Assembly: GCF_900104095.1 (NCBI RefSeq)
Contig: NZ_FNJO01000018.1
Location: 1 to 64,000 of the forward strand
Length of the DNA stretch: 64,000 nucleotides
Direction: 5' to 3'
From: Ralstonia sp. 25mfcol4.1
GTDB taxonomy: Bacteria; Pseudomonadota; Gammaproteobacteria; Burkholderiales; Burkholderiaceae
The position numbers and the translations under genes were made by a program. The notes below the pieces were generated by a model. That model was not told the origin of the DNA, did not search any database, and saw nothing but the letters and a program-made list of their open reading frames with translations. Below are positions 24,386 to 32,010 of the stretch, piece by piece (within the stretch, counting starts at the first letter, position 1; the number at the start of each line of letters is the position of its first letter).

Positions 24386-25504
24386 CTAGCGTGCCGGTAC
24401 GGCTTCCTCCGGAGCGGAGAATGGCAGGCTGGCGACGATGCAGACTCCCGCGCCAGGGGGGCTTTCGATCTGGAGGCTGCCGCCGCGTTGCAGAATACGT
24501 TCCCGCATGCCGAGCAAACCGAACGCGTCTTGCCTCGGCGCCACTTCCGGCGCGAAGCCTACACCGTCATCCTGGATTTTGAGCTGGTAGCCTTGGGCAT
24601 TCGTGGAAAGGTCTACAACCACGTGGCCCGCGTGCGCATGTTTCACGGTATTGGTCAGGGCTTCCTGCGCGACCCGGTAAAGGGTGATGGCGGCCCGCTC
24701 GTCCACCATTCCGATCGTCTCGTCGATTTGGCATTGCACCCGTAGACCGTGACGATGCTCCACCTCATGCGCGATCCAGTCGATTGCCGCATCCAGACCG
24801 AGATCGTCGAGGAGGGCGGGTCGCAGATTCGCCGCGATCCTGCGCACGGCGGAAGCCATGTTTTCAAGCCGATGGTTGATCTCGTCGAGCGTTTCGGCAT
24901 GAGCGGCGCCGGCGCGGTTGGTACTAGCCGATGACATGTCGGCCTTGAGCAGCGATAGCGTCATTTGCATGGCAACGATTTGCTGACCCAGGTCGTCATG
25001 GAGTTCCCGGGCGATTCGCTTTTGCTCGTTCTCCCTGGCGTGTTGCACTAATGCCGCGGTGGAAGCGGAGCCTTCCAACTCCCATAGCCTGCGCCGGGCA
25101 GTGAGGTCCTGCGTGACCTTGGCGTAGCCCAGAAGTGTCCCGTCGTCCTTGTGCACGGCGGTGATGGTAACGTCGGCCCAAAACTGGCTGCTATCCTTTC
25201 GAATGCGCCACCCCTCGTCCTGTGCGCGTCCCGTGGTTGCCGCGGTGCGCAGCAACTGCTCCGGTTTTCCAGCAGCCAGGTCTTCCTTCGTATAGAAGAC
25301 CGAGAAATGTCGGCCGATGATCTCGTCGGGGGTAAATCCCTTGATTCTTTGGGCGCCGAGGTTCCAACTCGTCACATGTCCGCTGGCGTCGAGCATGAAA
25401 ATCGCATAATCACTGACGGCTTCGACCAGCAATCGATATCTGTGATCGATCTCGATGTCACTGAAGTTGGCGGCCCCTTGCCACGCCAAGCCGACAGATG
25501 CCAC
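24386..25504 (-). CDS. Orphan PAS-domain NarX-type histidine kinase
   Basis: A 372-residue soluble kinase. I start it at a GTG at 25504, preceded by GGAGG, because the longer frame to 25768 looks non-coding. A PAS domain covers about 18-135 (AVSDYAIFMLDASGHVTSWNLGAQRIKGFT, typical of heme/flavin-free PAS_9). The HisKA_3 site is ENEQKRIARELHDDLGQQIVAMQMTL, and the ATPase domain has EALTNTVKHAHAG, IQDDGVGF and GLLGMRERIL. No response regulator is adjacent; it may phosphorylate the NarL-type regulator at 10963, since the two kinases are paralogous. Confidence 0.88.
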   Translation of the reverse strand: MASVGLAWQGAANFSDIEIDHRYRLLVEAVSDYAIFMLDASGHVTSWNLGAQRIKGFTPDEIIGRHFSVFYTKEDLAAGKPEQLLRTAATTGRAQDEGWRIRKDSSQFWADVTITAVHKDDGTLLGYAKVTQDLTARRRLWELEGSASTAALVQHARENEQKRIARELHDDLGQQIVAMQMTLSLLKADMSSASTNRAGAAHAETLDEINHRLENMASAVRRIAANLRPALLDDLGLDAAIDWIAHEVEHRHGLRVQCQIDETIGMVDERAAITLYRVAQEALTNTVKHAHAGHVVVDLSTNAQGYQLKIQDDGVGFAPEVAPRQDAFGLLGMRERILQRGGSLQIESPPGAGVCIVASLPFSAPEEAVPAR

Positions 25505-25611
25505 GGTACGCCTCCAGTGGGAATTCCGGTGTAACTCGTTATATGCACGGCTGCCCGCGTATGCAAGGGGGCGTTGGAAAGCAAATAAAAACGGTTTTGG
25601 ACCGATTTCCG

Positions 25612-25851
25612 CTATTCGAGATCGTATTCCCGCATGACTTCGCGCGTGACGGCCTCGACCAGTGCAAGGCAGGGCGCATTGACGCCGGGGAAGGCATCGA
25701 TCGCCCAGTTGCAGGCTTGTCCGGCCGTCATTGTCCGCTTGGGAAGAGGAATCTGGCATCCCCAGCATGTCTCCCCGAGATCGGCATTATCTTGCAGCCG
25801 ACGCAGTATCTCGCGACGGATTTGTTCTGCGGTAGCTTGATGCTTAATCAT
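25612..25851 (-). CDS. Hypothetical 79-residue protein
   Basis: A small soluble protein: MIKHQATAEQIRREILRRL, then a CWGC motif (GETCWGCQIPLPKR), then a Cys in GQACNWAID and another in APCLALVEAV. The two paired cysteines could bind a metal or act in redox chemistry. GGGGGATCCC precedes the ATG. No family is recognised and no FNR box is visible upstream. Confidence 0.65.
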   Translation of the reverse strand: MIKHQATAEQIRREILRRLQDNADLGETCWGCQIPLPKRTMTAGQACNWAIDAFPGVNAPCLALVEAVTREVMREYDLE

Positions 25852-25996
25852 GGGATCCCCCGTTATTTGGCATGGGTAAATCGCTTTTCGCCGCCGTCAG
25901 CACGAACGACGCGCGATGCGCTGGGACAGAACAACTGTCTGTCACCAGAAGGCGGGCGTCGTTGGCAGAAGTGGCGCCCGGCCCGAACAAGAAGCG

Positions 25997-26542
25997 TTAT
26001 ACGGACTTGATTGCGATCTTCTTCTCCGGCTTCTGGGCTTCGGCCGTCTTCGGCAGGGTCACCGTCAATACGCCGTTCTTGAACGCCGCGTCAATTTGCT
26101 CGACGTCGACGCCCTCGGGCATGCGGAATGCGCGCTCGAAGGAGCCGTAGTGGCGCTCATGGAGGAAATAGTCCTTGTTTTTTTCCTCCCTCTCGACACG
26201 CTTCTCCCCTTTGACGACGAGCCCTCCGTTTGACAACTTCACTTCGATGCTCTTCTCATCAAGGCCCGGCAATTCCATCGTGATTTCGTAGCCCTTGTCG
26301 GTTTCTACGAAATCGACGGCGGGACCAGCCGAGAACATCGACCCCATGTCGGGCATGGCTGACGCGAGGCCCTGCGTCAGCCGGGGGAACGAGGTCAGCT
26401 TGAAGTCTCGATCGAAGTTCTGGAACAGACGATCAACCTCGCGACGCAGTCCTTCCAACGGGTGCCACGCGTGCGGCATCCAGGGCTGCATCATTTCCTG
26501 TTGGTCCTTTGTGACAGGCAATTTGCTCTCTGTTTCGCCCAT
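25997..26542 (-). CDS. Hsp20 small heat-shock protein, long form
   Basis: A 181-residue Hsp20 with a 70-residue N-terminal arm (HPLEGLRREVDRLFQNF), the alpha-crystallin domain (about 72-170) with the NGVLTVTLPK motif, and a Lys-rich end. AGGAG lies upstream of the ATG. On the minus strand a perfect FNR box at 26619-26606 and a TAGCAT hexamer exactly 21 nt further on precede it, the clearest class II FNR promoter in the window. Confidence 0.93.
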   Translation of the reverse strand: MGETESKLPVTKDQQEMMQPWMPHAWHPLEGLRREVDRLFQNFDRDFKLTSFPRLTQGLASAMPDMGSMFSAGPAVDFVETDKGYEITMELPGLDEKSIEVKLSNGGLVVKGEKRVEREEKNKDYFLHERHYGSFERAFRMPEGVDVEQIDAAFKNGVLTVTLPKTAEAQKPEKKIAIKSV

Positions 26543-26605
26543 TTCATCGTCTCCTAAAAAATTGGGAAAGGCGATGTCATGCTAGGTGGTGTGCATCCCG
26601 TCCCG

Positions 26606-26619
26606 TTGATAAAGATCAA
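26606..26619 (-). promoter_or_regulatory. Perfect FNR box before the long hsp20 gene
   Basis: TTGATAAAGATCAA, an exact palindrome. TAGCAT at 26584-26579 lies exactly 21 nt downstream, placing the box centre near -41.5. Confidence 0.8.
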
Positions 26620-26684
26620 TGGCCCGCTGCCCTCGGATGCAGGGCCTCGTCGTGCGAGGCTTTGCGGGCACTGAACGTGTTGGC

Positions 26685-26698
26685 TTGACGTATCGCAA
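26685..26698 (+). promoter_or_regulatory. FNR-like box before the USP gene at 26765
   Basis: TTGACGTATCGCAA, with TATACA at 26718-26723 (19 nt downstream). Confidence 0.55.
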
Positions 26699-26764
26699 GT
26701 GGTGGCGGTTGCCGGCATATACAGTGCGGGCAGCAGGCCTGGAGCCTGGAAGGAGTGTTTCGTC

Positions 26765-27604
26765 ATGGACTTCGCCACGATCCTCGTACACCTGGATGGC
26801 ACCCGACACCTGCATCAACGTGTGCACCTTTCCACGCAACTGGCTCTGGCCAATGGGGCACGGCTCATTGGCTTGTTCGCTACCGCCCGGCCCGATCCCA
26901 ATGACATTCGGGGCTTGATAGATGGCGATCGCTATCTCGCGTCTTTCAACACCTGGCACGATCAGGCGTGCAGGGCGGCAAGGACTGCGTTTGAGGGCGC
27001 GACTTCCGGAGTAGGTATTACGACGGAATGGCGTGAATCGGAGTCGGGCAGTCAGTCGGCCGTTCTTGTGGCGTCTCGGCTGGCCGACTTGATCGTATTG
27101 GGACAGACCGATCCCACCGACCGGATGGCGTCTGGCGATCACCAGGCGGTCGACGAGATCATCCTGCGCTGCGGACGTCCAGTCCTGGTGGTGCCGCACA
27201 CGGGGTCGTTCCCAACGATAGGGCAGCGGGTGGTGGTGGCGTGGAATGGCAGGGGCGAGGCGGCGCGTGCCATTCGCGACGCCCTGCCGATTCTGGCGCG
27301 CGCCACTTCCGTCGAGATCGTCCAATGCGTGGCGCCGGATCGTTGGGAAGATCCGTGGTGCTCGCCAGGCCAGTATGCCGTCGCGTGGCTGCATGATCAT
27401 GGCATTCATGCAACCCTTTCGGAGTCGATGCTGGACAACGATGCCGAGGCAGGCGAACTGCTGCTGTCCCGCCTTGCGGATTCGGATGCGGATCTGCTTG
27501 TAATGGGCGCGTATGGTCACGCGAGAATGCGTGAAGTCGTGCTTGGCGGCGCCACTCGGACCCTGCTGCGCACGATGACGACGCCGGTCTTGTTGTCACA
27601 CTAG
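26765..27604 (+). CDS. Tandem universal stress protein
   Basis: A 279-residue two-domain USP similar to the one at 8540. The first domain (MDFATILVHLDGT start) lacks the nucleotide signature; the second ends with the intact GAYGHARMREVVLGGATRTLLRTMTTPVLLSH. AAGGAG precedes the ATG with a long spacer. It is divergent from the long hsp20 gene, and each has its own FNR-type box. It is the last gene of the low-oxygen block. Confidence 0.92.
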   Translation: MDFATILVHLDGTRHLHQRVHLSTQLALANGARLIGLFATARPDPNDIRGLIDGDRYLASFNTWHDQACRAARTAFEGATSGVGITTEWRESESGSQSAVLVASRLADLIVLGQTDPTDRMASGDHQAVDEIILRCGRPVLVVPHTGSFPTIGQRVVVAWNGRGEAARAIRDALPILARATSVEIVQCVAPDRWEDPWCSPGQYAVAWLHDHGIHATLSESMLDNDAEAGELLLSRLADSDADLLVMGAYGHARMREVVLGGATRTLLRTMTTPVLLSH

Positions 27605-27730
27605 CACGCCGTGCGCAGCCCTCGTGGACGGCCGGCTGGCGGCGCGCAGCCAGCGCATGATCTATTTCAGATTATGTGCACGGAGGCCAGTCCAGTTGAT
27701 CCGCAAGTCCCGCGAAGGTGTAAGACGAAA

Positions 27731-27745
27731 TGCGAATGATTCGTA
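27731..27745. promoter_or_regulatory. Fur-like palindrome upstream of the ATPase
   Basis: TGCGAATGATTCGTA is a 7-1-7 inverted repeat with one mismatch. The core GAAT-G-ATTC matches the A/T-flanked form of Fur boxes (TGATAATnATTATCA) in 10 of 14 positions. It lies about 175 bp before the ATPase start. Confidence 0.45.
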
Positions 27746-27780
27746 GCGTAAATCTCATGATGCGGATGGCAGACACAATC

Positions 27781-27804
27781 GTTGGCACGTTGGCACGTTG
27801 GCAC
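27781..27804. repeat. Three tandem copies of an 8-bp unit
   Basis: GTTGGCAC occurs three times without a gap in the leader between the Fur-like palindrome and the ATPase gene. Copy number could vary by slippage. Confidence 0.8.
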
Positions 27805-27917
27805 GCACCATGTATCTTGAAGAGGGAAAACGTCCGGCCGTCGCTGTTAGCGCGTGAGCCAGGCATGGTGTGCGCTGAGGAAGGCGCGAGCTGTCATGTA
27901 CTGGGGGCACGATCAGG

Positions 27918-30218
27918 ATGTCGGGTGCCAGAATGGTCAATAGCGCCGGAACAGTGTTTTCGGCCGTCACGCTTGCGGGTGGATTTGTCGCGCGGGCGTG
28001 GTTCGGGGATACCGTCGCCGACGGCGTCTGGCTGCTCGGGACGTTGCCCAACGTCATCGCGCTCACCGTCACGAGCGCCAAGGCCGTGTTTCGCAAGGAA
28101 ACCGGTGTGGATCTGCTGGCCCTGGCGTCGGTGGTCGTTGCGCTGAGCCTCGGCGAATTCCTCGTGGCGGCCGTTATCTCGCTGATGCTGGCCAGTGGCC
28201 GTGCGCTGGAAGACTACGCGCAGTTCCGGGCGCAACGCGAGATGACCGCATTGCTCCGGCATGCTCCTCGCCAGGCTATCCGACAGGAACAAGGCAACTG
28301 GGTGTCCGTGGGCGTGAATGAGGTTCGCCCAGGCGATCGGCTTCTGGTGCGGCATGGCGAGGTGCTGCCCGTCGACGGTGTGTTGGCCTGCGCTGGCGAT
28401 CTTGATGAATCTGCCCTGACGGGAGAGGCCACAATCCAGCGGCGGGCTGCTGGGGAAGCCGTTTGCAGCGGTGTGCTGAACGCCGGGTCCGTGCTGGAAA
28501 TGGTTGCGCGTGCCACGGCGTCGGAGAGTATGTTTGCCGGAATTCTGCGTATGGTCGCGGCGGCACAGGCCGAACGCAGCCCGCTGACGCGCCTGGCCGA
28601 TCGTTATGCCTTGTTCTTCATCGTTGTGGCGCTGGCCGTCGCGGGTGCCAGTTGGCTATGGAGCGGAGACGCCTTGCGCGTGCTGGCGGTACTGGTCGTG
28701 GCCACGCCGTGTCCGCTGATTCTGGGTGTACCGGTTGCCGTGGTGTCCGGATTGTCGCGTTGCGCAAGCCACGGTGTACTGGTGAAGGGCGGCGGCGCGA
28801 TGGAACGCCTGGCGCGCGCCAGCATCCTGTTCTTCGACAAGACCGGCACACTTACCCGCGGTGCGGCGCGGCTTGCCGAGATGGCTAGCGCGCCGGGCGA
28901 GTCGACCGAGACGCTGCTGGGCCTTGCTGCATCGCTAGGTCAGGGATCGTCGCATGTTATCTCCGATGCGCTGATGACGACCGCGCGCGAGCGTGGCATG
29001 GCGCTTGCCACGCCAGCGGGTGTGAAAGAGCAGGCGGGCGCAGGTGTCGAGGGGATTGTCGACGGTCGTTTGGTCAGGATGGGTTCCAGCGCCTATGTGG
29101 TCGGTGATGCCAGTCTGCCGCTCTGGGCCGGCGCGATAGACCAGCGTATCCGCATGGGCGGCATGTCGGCGGTGTTCGTGGCCGTCGATGGTCAACTGGT
29201 TGGCATCCTGGCACTGGCGGATGCTATACGGGCTGAGACCCCTCGTGCATTGCGGCTTTTGCGGCGCGAGGGATTTGCGCGACAGGCCATGCTGACAGGG
29301 GACCGGCAGGATCTGGCGGAAGCCCTGGGGGCAATGCTAGGTGTTGAGGAGGTCTATGCGACACAATCGCCGACCCAGAAACTCGAGCGGATTCGGGCCG
29401 CCCGGCAGGATGGGCTGGTCATTATGGTGGGAGACGGTGTCAACGATGCGCCTGCCCTGGCCGCCGCTGATGTTGGCGTCGCGATGGGCGCTCGCGGCGC
29501 GGCCTCGGCTTCGGAGGTGGCGGACGTGGTGCTCCTAGTGGACCGCCTGGATCATCTGGCTGACGGGGTGCGGATCGCACGCCGCACGCTGCGGCTCGCC
29601 AAGCAGAGCGCAATATTGGGCATGGTGCTTTCCGTGGGCGCGATGGTCGCGGCGGGCCTTGGTGTGTTGCCGCCGCTGGAAGGCGCGATTCTTCAGGAGG
29701 CGATCGATGTGTTGGCCATCCTGATGGCCCTACGCGCCGCAGTACCCGCGCGCCAGGAGCGAAAAGCGACATTGGCCCCCGAAGTTGTGGGCCATCTGAG
29801 GGCGGAGCATGTGTTGCTGGAACCGATCATGGACAGGATTCGCGTAGTGGCCGACACCTTACCGACGTTGAGTGGCGAGACGGCGCGCTCCGAGTTGCGC
29901 GCGCTGAACCGGTCTCTGAGCGAGGTGCTGGTGCCGCACGAACGCAAGGACGATCTTCACCTCTACCCGGGTGTCGCGCAGTTGCTCGGCGGCGAGGACC
30001 CGATGGCAGCGATGAGTGGCATGCACCGCGAGATATTTCGACTGACATCGGGGCTGGACAAGGCCATCGCTGCGTTGCCGCCCCATGGTCCGAGCAGTGA
30101 GGCCGTGCATCACATACAGCGCTCGTTGTACGCCCTTGAAGCGGTTGTCCGACTGCATTGCGCGCAGGAAGACGAGCTGTATCACGCACTCGAGAAAATT
30201 GAGCCAAAGCGGGCATGA
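27918..30218 (+). CDS. P1B-type metal ATPase with C-terminal hemerythrin-like domain
   Basis: A 766-residue metal-transporting P-type ATPase. Key motifs: TGE in LTGEAT, ATPCPL in the membrane (Thr263-Cys265), phospho-Asp307 in DKTGT, and GDGVNDAPAL in the hinge. Near residue 593 the last membrane pair carries QEAID, the pattern assigned to the P1B-5 (Nia/CtpD-like, Fe/Ni/Co) group. There is no N-terminal metal-binding domain. Residues about 625-760 form a four-helix hemerythrin-like domain with His/Glu ligands (AEHVLLEPIMDRI, PHERKDDLHLYP, MHREIF, HCAQEDELYH); such a domain is known in P1B-5 pumps and binds a diiron centre. It probably exports Fe(II) or Ni(II), gated by O2 or iron. Confidence 0.9.
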   Translation: MSGARMVNSAGTVFSAVTLAGGFVARAWFGDTVADGVWLLGTLPNVIALTVTSAKAVFRKETGVDLLALASVVVALSLGEFLVAAVISLMLASGRALEDYAQFRAQREMTALLRHAPRQAIRQEQGNWVSVGVNEVRPGDRLLVRHGEVLPVDGVLACAGDLDESALTGEATIQRRAAGEAVCSGVLNAGSVLEMVARATASESMFAGILRMVAAAQAERSPLTRLADRYALFFIVVALAVAGASWLWSGDALRVLAVLVVATPCPLILGVPVAVVSGLSRCASHGVLVKGGGAMERLARASILFFDKTGTLTRGAARLAEMASAPGESTETLLGLAASLGQGSSHVISDALMTTARERGMALATPAGVKEQAGAGVEGIVDGRLVRMGSSAYVVGDASLPLWAGAIDQRIRMGGMSAVFVAVDGQLVGILALADAIRAETPRALRLLRREGFARQAMLTGDRQDLAEALGAMLGVEEVYATQSPTQKLERIRAARQDGLVIMVGDGVNDAPALAAADVGVAMGARGAASASEVADVVLLVDRLDHLADGVRIARRTLRLAKQSAILGMVLSVGAMVAAGLGVLPPLEGAILQEAIDVLAILMALRAAVPARQERKATLAPEVVGHLRAEHVLLEPIMDRIRVVADTLPTLSGETARSELRALNRSLSEVLVPHERKDDLHLYPGVAQLLGGEDPMAAMSGMHREIFRLTSGLDKAIAALPPHGPSSEAVHHIQRSLYALEAVVRLHCAQEDELYHALEKIEPKRA

Positions 30219-30638
30219 GACCCCGCTGGGCGCACCGCGCCGGATACCGGAATGCGCACGACAACACGGCATCCTGAAGTGTGGTGACCGCTCCGGGGCG
30301 AACAAGCCGAGTGCTAAGGCTGTGAGTCCTTGGCGGAGAGGCACGTGAAGACTGGCAAGTTTTTTCGAACCGGAAAGTCACCTAATAGTGATCTTCGCCA
30401 ACACGTCGTCTGCGACGTGGTTTTTCGCTCGTGTTAAAACGAGAGAAATGGCGGGTTTTGTGCTCGAAACGGCCGGCCGCAGTATGCGATGGCAATGTCG
30501 CCTTCTGGCCGAATCCGGAAGTCGCCCGGCCACCAGGACTCGATGCGGGTCCGGACTTCCGTAGCCGACCCATGTGAGACATCCAGGGCGCTACACCATG
30601 GATGACTCCTTTTTGATTTATTTCTGACCCCGCGTCCA
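30219..30638. other. No convincing gene
   Basis: About 420 bases. An 86-codon minus-strand frame (30382-30642) lacks coding character. A short inverted repeat, CTCGTGTTAAAACGAG, lies near 30427-30442. Nothing else is seen. Confidence 0.5.
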
Positions 30639-31055
30639 TCACGTCAAGCCGACCAAACGTCGGTTGAAACCGGCCCAGTCGAGAGAGAGCATGGTCTCTT
30701 GTGCTCCGCCGTCAGGATTGTCCACATCGTAATAGCGGATCGATGATGCCTCCACCTGCGGGCTTCCATTGTGGTATCCGATGAAGATACGAAAGATCGC
30801 AGCAAGCTTTCCATAGCACAGGAACGCCTTGGCTAGTTCGCGAAAGAACTTCACATCAGTCTCTGGAAGCGCTGCCAGGGCCGCTTCGATACGCTCGATA
30901 TGTAGGTTGGGCTGACGGGCAAAGCCGAACGAAGCTGAATTTTTTGGAGCTAGCACGTAGTAGCACAGGCCCGAGTCGTATGGCTTCGGAAATGGAAACG
31001 GAATCGTAAAACTACCGGCGTTGCTATATGAGGTGCGCGGCTCCATCGGCCTCAA
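30639..31055 (-). CDS. Hypothetical 138-residue protein
   Basis: A soluble protein with a coding-like composition, lower in GC than its neighbours. It has an aromatic/Pro start (SFTIPFPFPKPYDSGLCYYV), a helical middle (IERIEAALAALPETDVKFFRELAKAFLCYGKL) and a beta-rich end. It starts with MRPMEPRT or a few residues later. No family is recognised; it could be a toxin or immunity partner given the accessory setting, but nothing shows it. Confidence 0.6.
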   Translation of the reverse strand: MRPMEPRTSYSNAGSFTIPFPFPKPYDSGLCYYVLAPKNSASFGFARQPNLHIERIEAALAALPETDVKFFRELAKAFLCYGKLAAIFRIFIGYHNGSPQVEASSIRYYDVDNPDGGAQETMLSLDWAGFNRRLVGLT

Positions 31056-31640
31056 CGAATTGCTGGCTTAGACGCGCCCGATACGAGCAAACGCCGTTCG
31101 AGAATCGAACCACGTATGGTGCGTCAGTACTTGACCCTTCTCAACCGGGCAATGTATGTAATTCGAATGTGTGCCCGTGGAATGTACGCTCGTCGCGTGC
31201 CATGAGGCATTATCGGCGGCCACATTCCTATGCCAATCCCCTCGAAAAGAGGGATGGGGCGAATGGAGAACTATGGTATGCGCGATGCAGACCGCACTGC
31301 AAAGCGCCTGCCGAAGCGCCCTAACAGCGACTCTTCGAGACCCCCCAAGCTCTTCCTCTGACACGGCCGACGGCAGGTGCAATTTATCTCAGATTTGAAT
31401 TATGACGAGGCTCTTCGATCGCAGCAGTAATGTGCTGCATCGCCAGGCCGCTATGGGCAAAATGACCGCGCCTTTGAATCGCTTTTTCCCGGGGCTCATC
31501 GTCTTGCGAATCTCACCAAGCTGTTGACGGGTGCGGCGGGACGTCAGCGTAAGCGGCGGCGTGTCTGCGTGCCATAACACTCGATGCCCTCGTAAGCTCC
31601 TATATACGATGGGTGCGGGCGTTCCGAGGGGTGTGTGGGT
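31056..31640. other. No convincing gene
   Basis: About 585 bases with only short overlapping frames on both strands and no RNA gene or repeat that I recognise. Confidence 0.5.
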
Positions 31641-31772
31641 ATGGGCGCGATCAAGAGCATCGGCTGGGCTGTCGTGGAAAAGCTGACGTTTATTGTTTGG
31701 CGGCTTGCCCTGGGCGATCTTCATGTTGTATCTCTGTATGCGATGGGTGTGGCGAAGGGTGGCCCATCGTGA
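31641..31772 (+). CDS. Possible 43-residue small protein
   Basis: An ATG frame giving MGAIKSIGWAVVEKLTFIVW and a short tail ending GGPS, preceded by GAGGGGTG. The first half is an amphipathic or membrane-associating helix. It is short enough to be chance, and no relatives are known to me. Confidence 0.25.
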   Translation: MGAIKSIGWAVVEKLTFIVWRLALGDLHVVSLYAMGVAKGGPS

Positions 31773-31821
31773 TAATTGATCCCTCCAGAGGCGCAGCCAT
31801 TTCGGCCTCCATTTCGTCCCT

Positions 31822-31837
31822 CTTAAGAGTTCTTAAG
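31822..31837. promoter_or_regulatory. Direct repeat CTTAAG-N4-CTTAAG
   Basis: CTTAAGAGTTCTTAAG lies 175-190 bp upstream of arnT. It resembles a tandem site for an OmpR-type regulator, but the period is 10 bp rather than 11. Confidence 0.3.
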
Positions 31838-31898
31838 TCGTGATCTCATGGGAACGGGAGGGATGCAGGTACCTTCGTCGAAGGCGATGGCGCGAGGG

Positions 31899-31915
31899 AT
31901 TAATCTAAGATTAAG
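31899..31915 (+). promoter_or_regulatory. PmrA/OmpR-style direct repeat before arnT
   Basis: ATTAATCTAAGATTAAG is nTTAAK-N5-nTTAAK with an 11-bp period, as in PmrA boxes. A -10-like TAATCT follows at 31926-31931, so the repeat overlaps the -35 region. Confidence 0.45.
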
Positions 31916-32010
31916 ATCTTTTCCCTAATCTGCGCGTTCGGTTTCGCCCGGGCACGGCCGCGTGTTCCGGGCGGCATAACGCAATTTCGACGGCCCTCTC
32001 CATACCCGAC

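Noticed and set aside
27781..27810. TGGCAC repeats read as a sigma-54 promoter
   Set aside because: No GC/TTGC element occurs at -12 with the required spacing; the tandem repeat explains the TGGCAC matches.
30382..30642. 86-codon minus-strand frame after the ATPase gene
   Set aside because: Composition does not look coding and there is no ribosome site or family match.
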